DNA of 64,000 bases from RGIG4608 sp045635885 (GTDB lineage: Bacteria > Bacillota > Clostridia > Oscillospirales > CAG-272), in the NCBI GenBank assembly GCA_045635885.1, contig JAZTWO010000076.1:104838-168837 (forward strand). Direction: 5' to 3'. Positions 57,421 through 64,000 of the stretch are shown piece after piece (the first letter of the stretch is position 1; the number at the start of each line of letters is the position of its first letter). Below the pieces are notes generated by a model that saw only the letters and a program-made list of their open reading frames with translations, made no database searches and was not told where the DNA came from. Both the position numbers and the translations under genes were made by a program.

Positions 57421-58695
57421 TTATTTTACAAAATCAAATTCAAAGTCATAAATGGAAACTGTATCACCATCAACACAACCATGTTTTTCAAGTTCTTCAA
57501 ATACTCCGCTTCTATAAAGGATTCTTTGGAAATAGTTAAGGGATTCATAGTCAGAGAAGTTGATTTGTCCCATAAGGTTAAATAGCCATTCGCCTTCAAC
57601 AATGAATATTCCATCTTCTCTTCTAATGGTTGTTTCCTTTCCTCCGCCAACAAAAGCATCTTCTGGCTCATATTCTGCTTCATAAATAGTCATGGGTGGC
57701 AATTCAAGAAGCTCGTCAGCAGAAAAACGAATAAGTTCGTTAAGTCCTTCGCCTGTAGCGGCAGAAACATACATCAATGTCCAACCATTTTCTTTAACAT
57801 AGTCTTCAAATGCCTTAACATCAACTAATTCGGAATCAAGCGCATCCACCTTGTTAGCTACAATAATTTGCTTTCTTGTGGCAAGCTCAGGACTGTATTT
57901 TTCAAGTTCAGTATTGATTTTAATTATATCCTCAACTGGATCTCTGCCTTCGAAGCAAGAAATATCAACAACGTGCCAAAGAAGTCTGCAGCGGTCAATG
58001 TGACGAAGGAATGCATGTCCAAGACCTGCACCGTCTGCCGCACCTTCAATAAGACCGGGAATATCTGCGGCAACAAATCCGCTTTCTCCTCCTGTTGAAA
58101 CAACTCCAAGATTAGGTGACAAGGTTGTGAAATGGTAATCTGCAATTTTGGGTTTAGCAGCACTAATGCGAGCAAGAATTGACGATTTTCCAACGCTTGG
58201 ATAACCAATAATACCAACGTCTGCAAGCATTTTAAGTTCAAGAACAACTTCTTTTTCTTCGCCCTTAGTACCGTTTTTAGCAAAGTTGGGAACTTGACGT
58301 GTGGGCGTTGCAAAATGCTTGTTTCCCCAACCGCCACGTCCACCCTTGCAGCAGATAAAATCTGCACCGTCGGACATGTCTTTTATAATTCTTCCTGTTG
58401 TTGCATCTTTAATAAGGGTTCCTCTCGGAACAAGAATTACAAGGTCATCTGCAGTAGCACCGTGGAATTTTGCACCTTTACCGTTGCCTCCATTACCTGC
58501 AATAAACTTTCTTTTATATCTGAATGCAAGGAGTGTGTTAGAACCCTCGTCAATTCGGAAAACAATATTTCCGCCGTGACCACCGTCACCACCGTCAGGA
58601 CCACCCTGAGCAACGTATTTTTCACGTCTGAAGGAAATAGCTCCGTTACCGCCGTCGCCTGCCTTGATGTAAATCTGTATTTTATCAATAAACAT
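57421..58695 (-). CDS. obg: GTPase Obg
   Basis: Essential ribosome-associated GTPase involved in 50S assembly and the stringent/stress response. 424 residues: Gly-rich Obg fold (1-160) with AGDGGNGAISFRREKYVAQGG, a G domain with IGYPSVGKSSIL (about 166-177), the DIPGLIEGAADGAGLG G2/G3 region, NKVD, and a C-terminal OCT domain (about 340-424). In sporulating bacilli Obg also affects sporulation initiation. Its start is one base inside the der stop. Confidence 0.95.
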   Translation of the reverse strand: MFIDKIQIYIKAGDGGNGAISFRREKYVAQGGPDGGDGGHGGNIVFRIDEGSNTLLAFRYKRKFIAGNGGNGKGAKFHGATADDLVILVPRGTLIKDATTGRIIKDMSDGADFICCKGGRGGWGNKHFATPTRQVPNFAKNGTKGEEKEVVLELKMLADVGIIGYPSVGKSSILARISAAKPKIADYHFTTLSPNLGVVSTGGESGFVAADIPGLIEGAADGAGLGHAFLRHIDRCRLLWHVVDISCFEGRDPVEDIIKINTELEKYSPELATRKQIIVANKVDALDSELVDVKAFEDYVKENGWTLMYVSAATGEGLNELIRFSADELLELPPMTIYEAEYEPEDAFVGGGKETTIRREDGIFIVEGEWLFNLMGQINFSDYESLNYFQRILYRSGVFEELEKHGCVDGDTVSIYDFEFDFVK

Positions 58696-60026
58696 TAGAC
58701 TTCATCCCCCTTCTGACGAATAATAATATGAATGGGAGTACCCTTAAATCCAAAAGTATCTCTTATACAGTTTTCAATGTATCTTCTATATGAGAAGTGG
58801 AAAAGCTCAACATCATTACAGAAAATAACAAATGTTGGGGGAGCAACACTTACTTGAGTCATATAGTAAATTTTCAATCTTCTTCCCTTATCAGAAGGAG
58901 GTTGAACTCTCATAGTTGCTTCGCCAAGCACGTCATTAAGCATACCTGTAGGAACTCTTGTATTGGTTTGATTGTAAACATAGTCAATATGCTTGTAAAT
59001 CTCTCTAACTCTCTGTCCAGTTTTTGCAGAAACGAAAAGAATTGGTGCATATGACATATATGCAAGAGATGTGTTGATATCTTTTGTAAATTCATTTACA
59101 GTGCTGTTATCCTTTTCAATTGAGTCCCATTTGTTAACAATAACAATAGATGCTTTTCCTGCTTCGTGGGCAATACCCGCAATCTTTTCATCTTGCTCGG
59201 TAATTCCCTCGTTAGCATCAATAAGAATAAGACAAACATCTGCTCTTTCAACCGCCATGTGTGCACGAAGAACACTGTATTTCTCTATCTTGTCATTAAT
59301 TTTTGATGAACGTCTGATACCTGCGGTGTCAATGAAAGTGAATTTGCCATATTCATTTTCAACTTTGGTGTCAACTGCATCGCGAGTTGTACCTGCAATA
59401 TTGGAAACAATAAGTCGTTCTTGACCTATAAATCTGTTGATAATGGAAGATTTGCCTGCATTGGGCTTTCCTATAACAGCTACTTTAATGCTATCGTCAT
59501 CTTCATCATCAAAATTGGATTCTTCGGGCAAAGCCGCAAGAACAGCATCAAGCAAATCACCGGAACCTGTACCGTGAACTGAAGAAACCGCAACAGGATC
59601 GCATTCAAATCCAAGTTCATAGAACTCATAAAATTCGTAAGGTACATGTCCAACGCTATCACATTTGTTAATGCAAGGAACAATGGGCTTGCCACTCTTT
59701 TTAAGCATAGTGGCAATATCTCTATCGTCTGCTGTAAGACCTGTTCTAACGTCACACATAAAGATGATTACATCAGCAGTATCAATAGCGATTTGTGCCT
59801 GAAAACGCATCTGTTTAAGAATAATATCATTTGTTTTGGGCTCAATACCACCTGTGTCAATAACAACAAGCTTTCTTGAACACCATTCGGTTTCCCCATA
59901 AATTCTGTCTCTTGTTACACCGGGGGTATCTTCAACTATAGAACGGCGTTCGCCGATCAATTTATTAAAGAGAGTGCTTTTGCCAACATTAGGTCTGCCG
60001 ACAATTGCAACAATTGGTTTTGCCAT
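58695..60026 (-). CDS. der: Ribosome biogenesis GTPase Der (EngA)
   Basis: Two tandem G domains and a KH-like domain; needed for 50S maturation. 443 residues from the ATG at 60024-60026 (AGGAGG 6-8 bases upstream); the in-frame ATG 19 codons earlier lacks a site. G1 motifs GRPNVGKST (about 9-17) and GKPNAGKSS (about 185-193), G3 DTAGI and DTAG, G4 NKCD and NKWD. C-terminal KH domain about 355-443. Upstream gene encodes a conserved partner-like DUF512 protein. Confidence 0.95.
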   Translation of the reverse strand: MAKPIVAIVGRPNVGKSTLFNKLIGERRSIVEDTPGVTRDRIYGETEWCSRKLVVIDTGGIEPKTNDIILKQMRFQAQIAIDTADVIIFMCDVRTGLTADDRDIATMLKKSGKPIVPCINKCDSVGHVPYEFYEFYELGFECDPVAVSSVHGTGSGDLLDAVLAALPEESNFDDEDDDSIKVAVIGKPNAGKSSIINRFIGQERLIVSNIAGTTRDAVDTKVENEYGKFTFIDTAGIRRSSKINDKIEKYSVLRAHMAVERADVCLILIDANEGITEQDEKIAGIAHEAGKASIVIVNKWDSIEKDNSTVNEFTKDINTSLAYMSYAPILFVSAKTGQRVREIYKHIDYVYNQTNTRVPTGMLNDVLGEATMRVQPPSDKGRRLKIYYMTQVSVAPPTFVIFCNDVELFHFSYRRYIENCIRDTFGFKGTPIHIIIRQKGDEV

Positions 60027-60042
60027 ATTTAATACCTCCTTA

Positions 60043-61353
60043 TTATATTCCGAGCATTGCAGAAATAAATCCTGCTCCATCATTGCCCGAAAGTCTTATT
60101 TTAACATTCAATTTTTCTGATAATTCATCAATGCTCATACCGCAAAGGAAGAGGTCACCCTCAGAACGCAAAACGTTTGGCGGGAGAATAAGTTCATCCA
60201 AAAGTTCTTTGTTCTTCAATTGCTCATATATATCCTTGCCCGTCAAAAGACCCGAAACAGTGATTTCGTGTCCGAAAAAGTCATTTACTATCGGATATAC
60301 GTTAATCTCGAGTCCGTGAATTATGTTGCACAAGCGAGCGCACATATCAGTAATCTGATCTTTTGCAGCCATTCCTGTAACAACTGAAATTCTTCTTGGA
60401 GATTGGTATTTTTCAAGATATTCATCAATATAATTAGTCTCTATTCCAAATTCAGTCAACAATGAAGTTAGCATACCAACTCCATTTTCAATTTGAGCAT
60501 ATCCTTCATAATATTCGTCATCATGTAAAGGAAGCTCACCCTTGATGTAAAATTCATCAGCGCAGAAAAACAAACGAGAACCGTATTTTTCCAAACATTC
60601 ATCAGCAAAGCTTTCTACTTGATTTATAACCTTAATGCAGTCTTCTTTGGTGAAGCTTTCAAGGGGATAAAGGTTATCTCTGAATTTTGTCTTTCCTGCA
60701 GGCACAATTGATACACTTTGAAGCGCCGGAAAATATTCAACCAAGTCATTCATTGATCTATCAAGCTCATCGCCGTCATTTATGTCCTTACAAAGAACAA
60801 TTTGAGCACAAATATGAATTCCTGCATCTGAAAATCTTTTCAAATATGATAATACTTCACCCGAGCGCTTGTTTTTCATCATTTTAACACGAAGCTCCGG
60901 ATTAGTTGTATGAACAGAAACGTTAACAGGAGAAATGTGCATTTCAATAATTCTGTCAATGTCTTTGTCATCGAGATTTGTCAGTGTAATGTAGTTGCCG
61001 TGCAGAAATGATAAACGTGAGTCATCATCCTTGAAATATAATGTCTTTCTCAATCCCTTGGGCAACTGATCAATAAAGCAAAAAATACATTTGTTTTCAC
61101 AGGAGTGTTTTTTATCCATCAAAGGAGTTTCAAAATCAAGGCCAATGTCATCATATTCGGCTTTAATGATGTTAAAATGCAATTCAGCATTATCTCTTAA
61201 AACAAGAATGTCAATATTTTTGTTTGCTAAATGAAATCTGTAGTCAAGAACGTCGTTAATCTCTCTTCCGTTTATGGAAACGAGAATGTCATTTTTCAAT
61301 ATACCAACACGTTTTGCTCTTGAATTGGCATCTACCGAGATAATTTTTACCAT
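60043..61353 (-). CDS. DUF512 protein: PDZ domain plus radical-SAM-like domain
   Basis: 436 residues. The N-terminal about 85 residues read as a PDZ-like domain (VDANSRAKRVGILKNDILVSINGREI). Then a radical-SAM-like segment with the C-x3-C-x2-C motif CENKCIFCF (about residues 89-97), followed by LPKGLRKTLYFKDDDSRLSF, and a DUF512 region. This TIGR03279-type protein is conserved directly ahead of der in Clostridia and cyanobacteria; its reaction is not known to me. Minus-strand promoter about 50 bases upstream. Association with ribosome-assembly GTPases suggests an RNA-related role but this is inference. Confidence 0.82.
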   Translation of the reverse strand: MVKIISVDANSRAKRVGILKNDILVSINGREINDVLDYRFHLANKNIDILVLRDNAELHFNIIKAEYDDIGLDFETPLMDKKHSCENKCIFCFIDQLPKGLRKTLYFKDDDSRLSFLHGNYITLTNLDDKDIDRIIEMHISPVNVSVHTTNPELRVKMMKNKRSGEVLSYLKRFSDAGIHICAQIVLCKDINDGDELDRSMNDLVEYFPALQSVSIVPAGKTKFRDNLYPLESFTKEDCIKVINQVESFADECLEKYGSRLFFCADEFYIKGELPLHDDEYYEGYAQIENGVGMLTSLLTEFGIETNYIDEYLEKYQSPRRISVVTGMAAKDQITDMCARLCNIIHGLEINVYPIVNDFFGHEITVSGLLTGKDIYEQLKNKELLDELILPPNVLRSEGDLFLCGMSIDELSEKLNVKIRLSGNDGAGFISAMLGI

Positions 61354-61385
61354 AAGCCCCTCCTGTTCTCTAAATTTGACATTAT

Positions 61386-61414
61386 ATTATATCATAAATA
61401 TTCTTATTTGTAAA
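61386..61414 (-). promoter_or_regulatory. Promoter of the DUF512-der-obg-ppa operon
   Basis: Minus-strand TTTACA (61409-61414) and TATAAT (61386-61391), spacer 17, with TG before the -10 giving an extended element. A second TATAAT copy follows on the minus strand at 61381-61386. Confidence 0.7.
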
Positions 61415-61475
61415 GAGCTATTTTCAAAAATATGAATTATGCTCACAAATCAATAATAAACCTTATTTTTGCAGG

Positions 61476-61500
61476 TTTGTTAACAAATTGTTTACAATTT
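61476..61500. promoter_or_regulatory. Overlapping palindromes upstream of the ppdK promoter
   Basis: TTTGTTAACAAA (61476-61487) is a perfect 12-bp palindrome; AAATTGTTTACAATTT (61485-61500) is a 6-bp-arm inverted repeat overlapping it. They sit about 50-75 bases before the ppdK -10, an operator position. Half-sites resemble the TTGTTAA of clostridial Rex but the spacing does not fit. Confidence 0.4.
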
Positions 61501-61545
61501 AAGCCAAAAAAATTCGAAAAAGGTATATTCAAAACGAGATTTTTA

Positions 61546-61554
61546 TGGTATAAT
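61546..61554 (+). promoter_or_regulatory. ppdK extended -10 promoter
   Basis: TGGTATAAT (61546-61554) is an extended -10 element without a clear -35. Transcription would start near 61561, making a leader of roughly 125 bases before the ppdK ATG. Confidence 0.6.
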
Positions 61555-61560
61555 GTCGGG

Positions 61561-61687
61561 TGGAATAAGCGTACCATTTCGCTCGGCATACCTTTTGTAT
61601 GCCTTATGGTCTTGCATTTTTGCAGGACAAGTTTTTAAAACGCTTATAAAAATATTTTTTATATTATAATTTTTGGAGGAATCAAAA
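61561..61687 (+). ncRNA. Structured 5' leader of ppdK (candidate cis-acting RNA)
   Basis: A three-way junction can be drawn. P1: ATAAGCG (61565-61571) with CGCTTAT (61641-61647), 7 bp. P2: ACCAT (61573-61577) with ATGGT (61606-61610), capped by GGCATAC (61585-61591) with GTATGCC (61597-61603), loop CTTTT. P3: CTTGCA (61611-61616) with TGCAGG (61621-61626, one G-U), loop TTTT. P1 begins within a few bases of the expected transcript start. The GGAGG ribosome binding site (61675-61679) lies outside the fold. No known riboswitch class is recognised. The remainder of the interval 61354-61560 carries the two divergent promoters and the palindromes; a 68-codon open frame at 61432-61638 is not believed. 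Confidence 0.45.
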
Positions 61688-64000
61688 ATGGCAAACAAGT
61701 ATTGTTACCTCTTTACAGAAGGTAATGCAAGCATGCGTGAGATCCTCGGCGGTAAGGGTGCAAACCTCGCTGAAATGACCCACATCGGTCTTCCCGTTCC
61801 CCAGGGCTTCACAATTTCCACAGAGGCATGTACTCAGTATTATGAGGACGGCCGTCAGATCAATCCTGCTATCCAGGCTGAAATTAGCGAATACATCGTA
61901 AAGATGGAAGCTATCACAGGCAAGAAGTTTGGTGATCTTGAAAATCCCCTTCTCGTTTCCGTTCGTTCCGGTGCTCGTGCATCCATGCCCGGTATGATGG
62001 ATACAATCCTTAACCTCGGTCTTAACGAAGAGGTTGTTGAAGTTATGGCTAAGAAGTCCGGCAATGCTCGTTGGGCATACGACTGCTATAGAAGATTTAT
62101 TCAGATGTACTCCGACGTTGTTATGGAAGTTGGTAAGAAGTACTTTGAAGAACTCATCGACAAGATGAAAGAAGAAAAGGGTGTTAAGCTTGACGTTGAG
62201 CTTACTGCTGAAGACCTTAAGGAACTTGCAAATCAGTTCAAGGCTGAATACAAGTCCAAGATCGGTACAGACTTCCCCACAGATCCCAAGGAACAGCTTT
62301 TGGGTGCTGTTAAGGCAGTATTCCGTTCATGGGATAACCCCCGTGCAAACGTTTACCGTCGTGACAACGATATTCCCTACTCTTGGGGTACAGCTGTAAA
62401 CGTACAGGCAATGGCATTCGGTAACATGGGTGAAGATTGCGGTACAGGTGTTGCATTTACTCGTGACCCTGCTACAGGTGAAAAGAAGCTTATGGGTGAA
62501 TTCCTTACAAATGCACAGGGTGAAGACGTTGTTGCAGGTGTTCGTACTCCCATGCCCATCGCTGAAATGGCCAATAAGTTCCCCGCTGCATTCGAAGAGT
62601 TCAAAAAGGTTTGCGAAATCCTCGAGAACCACTATCACGATATGCAGGATATGGAATTCACAATTGAAAATGAAAAACTTTACATGCTTCAGACTCGTAA
62701 CGGTAAGAGAACTGCACAGGCTGCTCTTCAGATCGCTGTTGACCTTGTTGCTGAAGGTCACAAGACTAAGGAAGAAGCTGTTGCAATGATCGATCCCAGA
62801 AACCTTGATACACTTCTTCATCCCCAGTTCGATGCTAAGGCACTTAAGGCTGCTACTCCCATCGGCAAGGGTCTCGGTGCATCACCCGGTGCTGCTTGCG
62901 GTAAGGTTGTATTCACAGCTGAAGATGCAGTTGCTTGGAACGAAAAGGGCGAAAAGGTTATCCTTGTTCGTCTTGAAACTTCACCCGAAGATATCACAGG
63001 TATGAAGGCTGCTCAGGGTATCCTTACAGTACGTGGCGGTATGACATCACACGCAGCTGTTGTTGCACGTGGTATGGGTACTTGCTGTGTATCCGGCTGT
63101 AGCGAAATCGCTAAGGAGCAAGATAACAAGAAGTTCGTTCTTGACGGCAAGACCTTCGTTGAAGGTTCAGAGATTTCAATCGACGGTTCAACAGGTAACA
63201 TCTATGACGGTATCATCCCCACAGTTGATGCTCAGATCGCTGGTGAATTCGGCCGTATCATGGGTTGGGCTGATAAATACAGAACACTTAAAGTTAGAAC
63301 AAACGCAGATACACCCGCTGACGCTAAGAAGGCTGTAGAACTCGGTGCAGAAGGTATCGGTCTTTGCCGTACAGAGCACATGTTCTTCGAAGCTGACAGA
63401 ATCGCAGCTTTCCGTGAAATGATCTGCTCAGATACAGTTGAAGAAAGAGAAGCAGCTCTTGCTAAGATTCTTCCCATGCAGCAGGCAGACTTCGAAGCTC
63501 TTTACGAAGCACTCGAAGGTAACCCCGTAACAATCCGTTTCCTTGATCCTCCTCTCCACGAGTTCGTACCCACAGAAGAAGCTGACATCGCAGCTCTTGC
63601 AGCAGCTCAGGGTAAGAGCGTTGAGGACATCAAGAACATCATCGCTTCACTCCACGAGTTCAACCCCATGATGGGTCACAGAGGTTGCCGTCTTGCAGTA
63701 ACATATCCTGAAATTGCTAAGATGCAGACAGCTGCTGTTATCCGTGCAGCTATCAACGTAAGCAAGGCTCATCCTGACTGGAACATCGTTCCCGAAATCA
63801 TGATTCCCCTTGCAGGCGATGTTAAGGAACTCAAGTACGTTAAGAACTTCGTTGTTGAAACAGCTGACGCTGAAATCGCAGCAGCAGGCTCAGATCTTAA
63901 GTACGAAGTTGGTACAATGATCGAAATCCCCAGAGCAGCTCTCACAGCTGACGAAATCGCTAAGGAAGCTGACTTCTTCTGCTTCGGCACAAACGACCTT
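61688..64000 (+). CDS. ppdK: Pyruvate, phosphate dikinase (3' end beyond window)
   Basis: Interconverts pyruvate, ATP and phosphate with phosphoenolpyruvate, AMP and pyrophosphate; in anaerobic clostridia it can replace pyruvate kinase. 771 codons are present of about 870-880. N-terminal ATP-grasp domain begins MANKYCYLFTEGNASMREILGGKGANLAEM; the phosphohistidine domain has GGMTSHAAVVARGMGT with its catalytic His; the C-terminal PEP/pyruvate-binding barrel has begun (GLCRTEHMFF, MMGHRGCRL). GGAGG is nine bases before the ATG. Codon use is much richer in C-ending codons than the neighbours, the sign of very high expression. Confidence 0.97.
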   Translation, partial: MANKYCYLFTEGNASMREILGGKGANLAEMTHIGLPVPQGFTISTEACTQYYEDGRQINPAIQAEISEYIVKMEAITGKKFGDLENPLLVSVRSGARASMPGMMDTILNLGLNEEVVEVMAKKSGNARWAYDCYRRFIQMYSDVVMEVGKKYFEELIDKMKEEKGVKLDVELTAEDLKELANQFKAEYKSKIGTDFPTDPKEQLLGAVKAVFRSWDNPRANVYRRDNDIPYSWGTAVNVQAMAFGNMGEDCGTGVAFTRDPATGEKKLMGEFLTNAQGEDVVAGVRTPMPIAEMANKFPAAFEEFKKVCEILENHYHDMQDMEFTIENEKLYMLQTRNGKRTAQAALQIAVDLVAEGHKTKEEAVAMIDPRNLDTLLHPQFDAKALKAATPIGKGLGASPGAACGKVVFTAEDAVAWNEKGEKVILVRLETSPEDITGMKAAQGILTVRGGMTSHAAVVARGMGTCCVSGCSEIAKEQDNKKFVLDGKTFVEGSEISIDGSTGNIYDGIIPTVDAQIAGEFGRIMGWADKYRTLKVRTNADTPADAKKAVELGAEGIGLCRTEHMFFEADRIAAFREMICSDTVEEREAALAKILPMQQADFEALYEALEGNPVTIRFLDPPLHEFVPTEEADIAALAAAQGKSVEDIKNIIASLHEFNPMMGHRGCRLAVTYPEIAKMQTAAVIRAAINVSKAHPDWNIVPEIMIPLAGDVKELKYVKNFVVETADAEIAAAGSDLKYEVGTMIEIPRAALTADEIAKEADFFCFGTNDL

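Noticed and set aside
61476..61500. Canonical Rex site
   Set aside because: Half-sites are seven bases apart and the inner bases do not match TTGTTAA-N4-TTAACAA.
61432..61638. 68-codon open frame in the region upstream of ppdK
   Set aside because: It crosses the ppdK promoter and leader, has no ribosome binding site and no recognisable protein features.
62327..63990. Several frames on both strands overlapping ppdK
   Set aside because: They are produced by the strong codon bias of ppdK, whose open frame continues through the window end.

Overview
The window is a 64 kb piece of chromosome from a low-GC, anaerobic, spore-forming Clostridia bacterium, most likely a gut member of the Oscillospirales/Ruminococcaceae type. 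This is inferred from: dipicolinate synthase (dpaA/dpaB), SpoIIID and a DacF-type carboxypeptidase (sporulation); an oxygen-sensitive class III ribonucleotide reductase (nrdD/nrdG) and pyrophosphate-linked glycolysis (ppdK) (anaerobic life); a choloylglycine-hydrolase-family enzyme and an acyl-ACP thioesterase (common in gut Clostridia); the miaB-ricA-mutS-mutL order and near-consensus sigma-A promoters with 17-base spacers (Firmicutes). Genes are dense, intergenic gaps are short, and there is no insertion sequence, prophage, CRISPR array or rRNA operon. One tRNA gene, tRNA-Ser(CGA), is present.

Layout. 1-4.1 kb: DivIC-like division protein, thioredoxin-reductase-like flavoprotein, dacF, pgi. 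4.1-6.8 kb: a small P-loop protein, a cytidylate-kinase-like protein, then dpaAB. 6.8-9.7 kb (minus): nrdD-nrdG behind a promoter with two NrdR-box-like sites. 9.8-14.1 kb: a MacB-type ABC exporter, a membrane zinc-ribbon protein and a choloylglycine-hydrolase-family enzyme. 14.1-19.8 kb: a compact type IV pilus/pseudopilus operon (three prepilin-like proteins, a PilM-like protein, prepilin peptidase, PilC, PilB). 19.8-23.9 kb (minus): topB, an EndoA/MazF RNase without a neighbouring antitoxin, an acyl-ACP thioesterase and a leucine-rich-repeat surface protein. 24.0-31.8 kb: miaB-ricA-mutS-mutL-tgt. 31.8-34.1 kb: an LCP-like membrane protein and glyS. 34.2-42.4 kb: rnhA (minus), then an apparent operon of two G3E-type GTPases (one with a long His/Cys repeat, one fused to a YcgQ-like domain), a SanA-like protein, uvrB and uvrA. 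42.4-46.7 kb: phosphoglucomutase, TSCPD protein, ispE, spoIIID and a SpoU methyltransferase. 46.7-51.6 kb (minus): a galactose/sugar-nucleotide set (nucleotidyltransferase, galE, Nudix, GNAT, galM) behind a YmdB-type phosphodiesterase. 51.7-56.8 kb: tRNA-Ser, then (minus) a prepilin-like protein, an MFS transporter and a three-gene ABC-2 exporter. 56.9-61.4 kb (minus): a DUF512 radical-SAM/PDZ protein, der, obg, ppa. 61.4-64.0 kb: ppdK, cut by the window end, behind a long structured leader.

Most of the window is housekeeping and conserved. Points worth a second look are the three-way-junction RNA that can be drawn in the ppdK leader with palindromes just upstream of its promoter, two hairpins that overlap translation start signals (dacF and the LRR gene), the His/Cys-rich GTPase and GTPase-YcgQ fusion sharing an operon with uvrBA, the minimal pilus operon plus a fourth prepilin in an exporter operon, and an LCP-like protein that lacks the usual catalytic arginine. 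None of these is proven novel from sequence alone.
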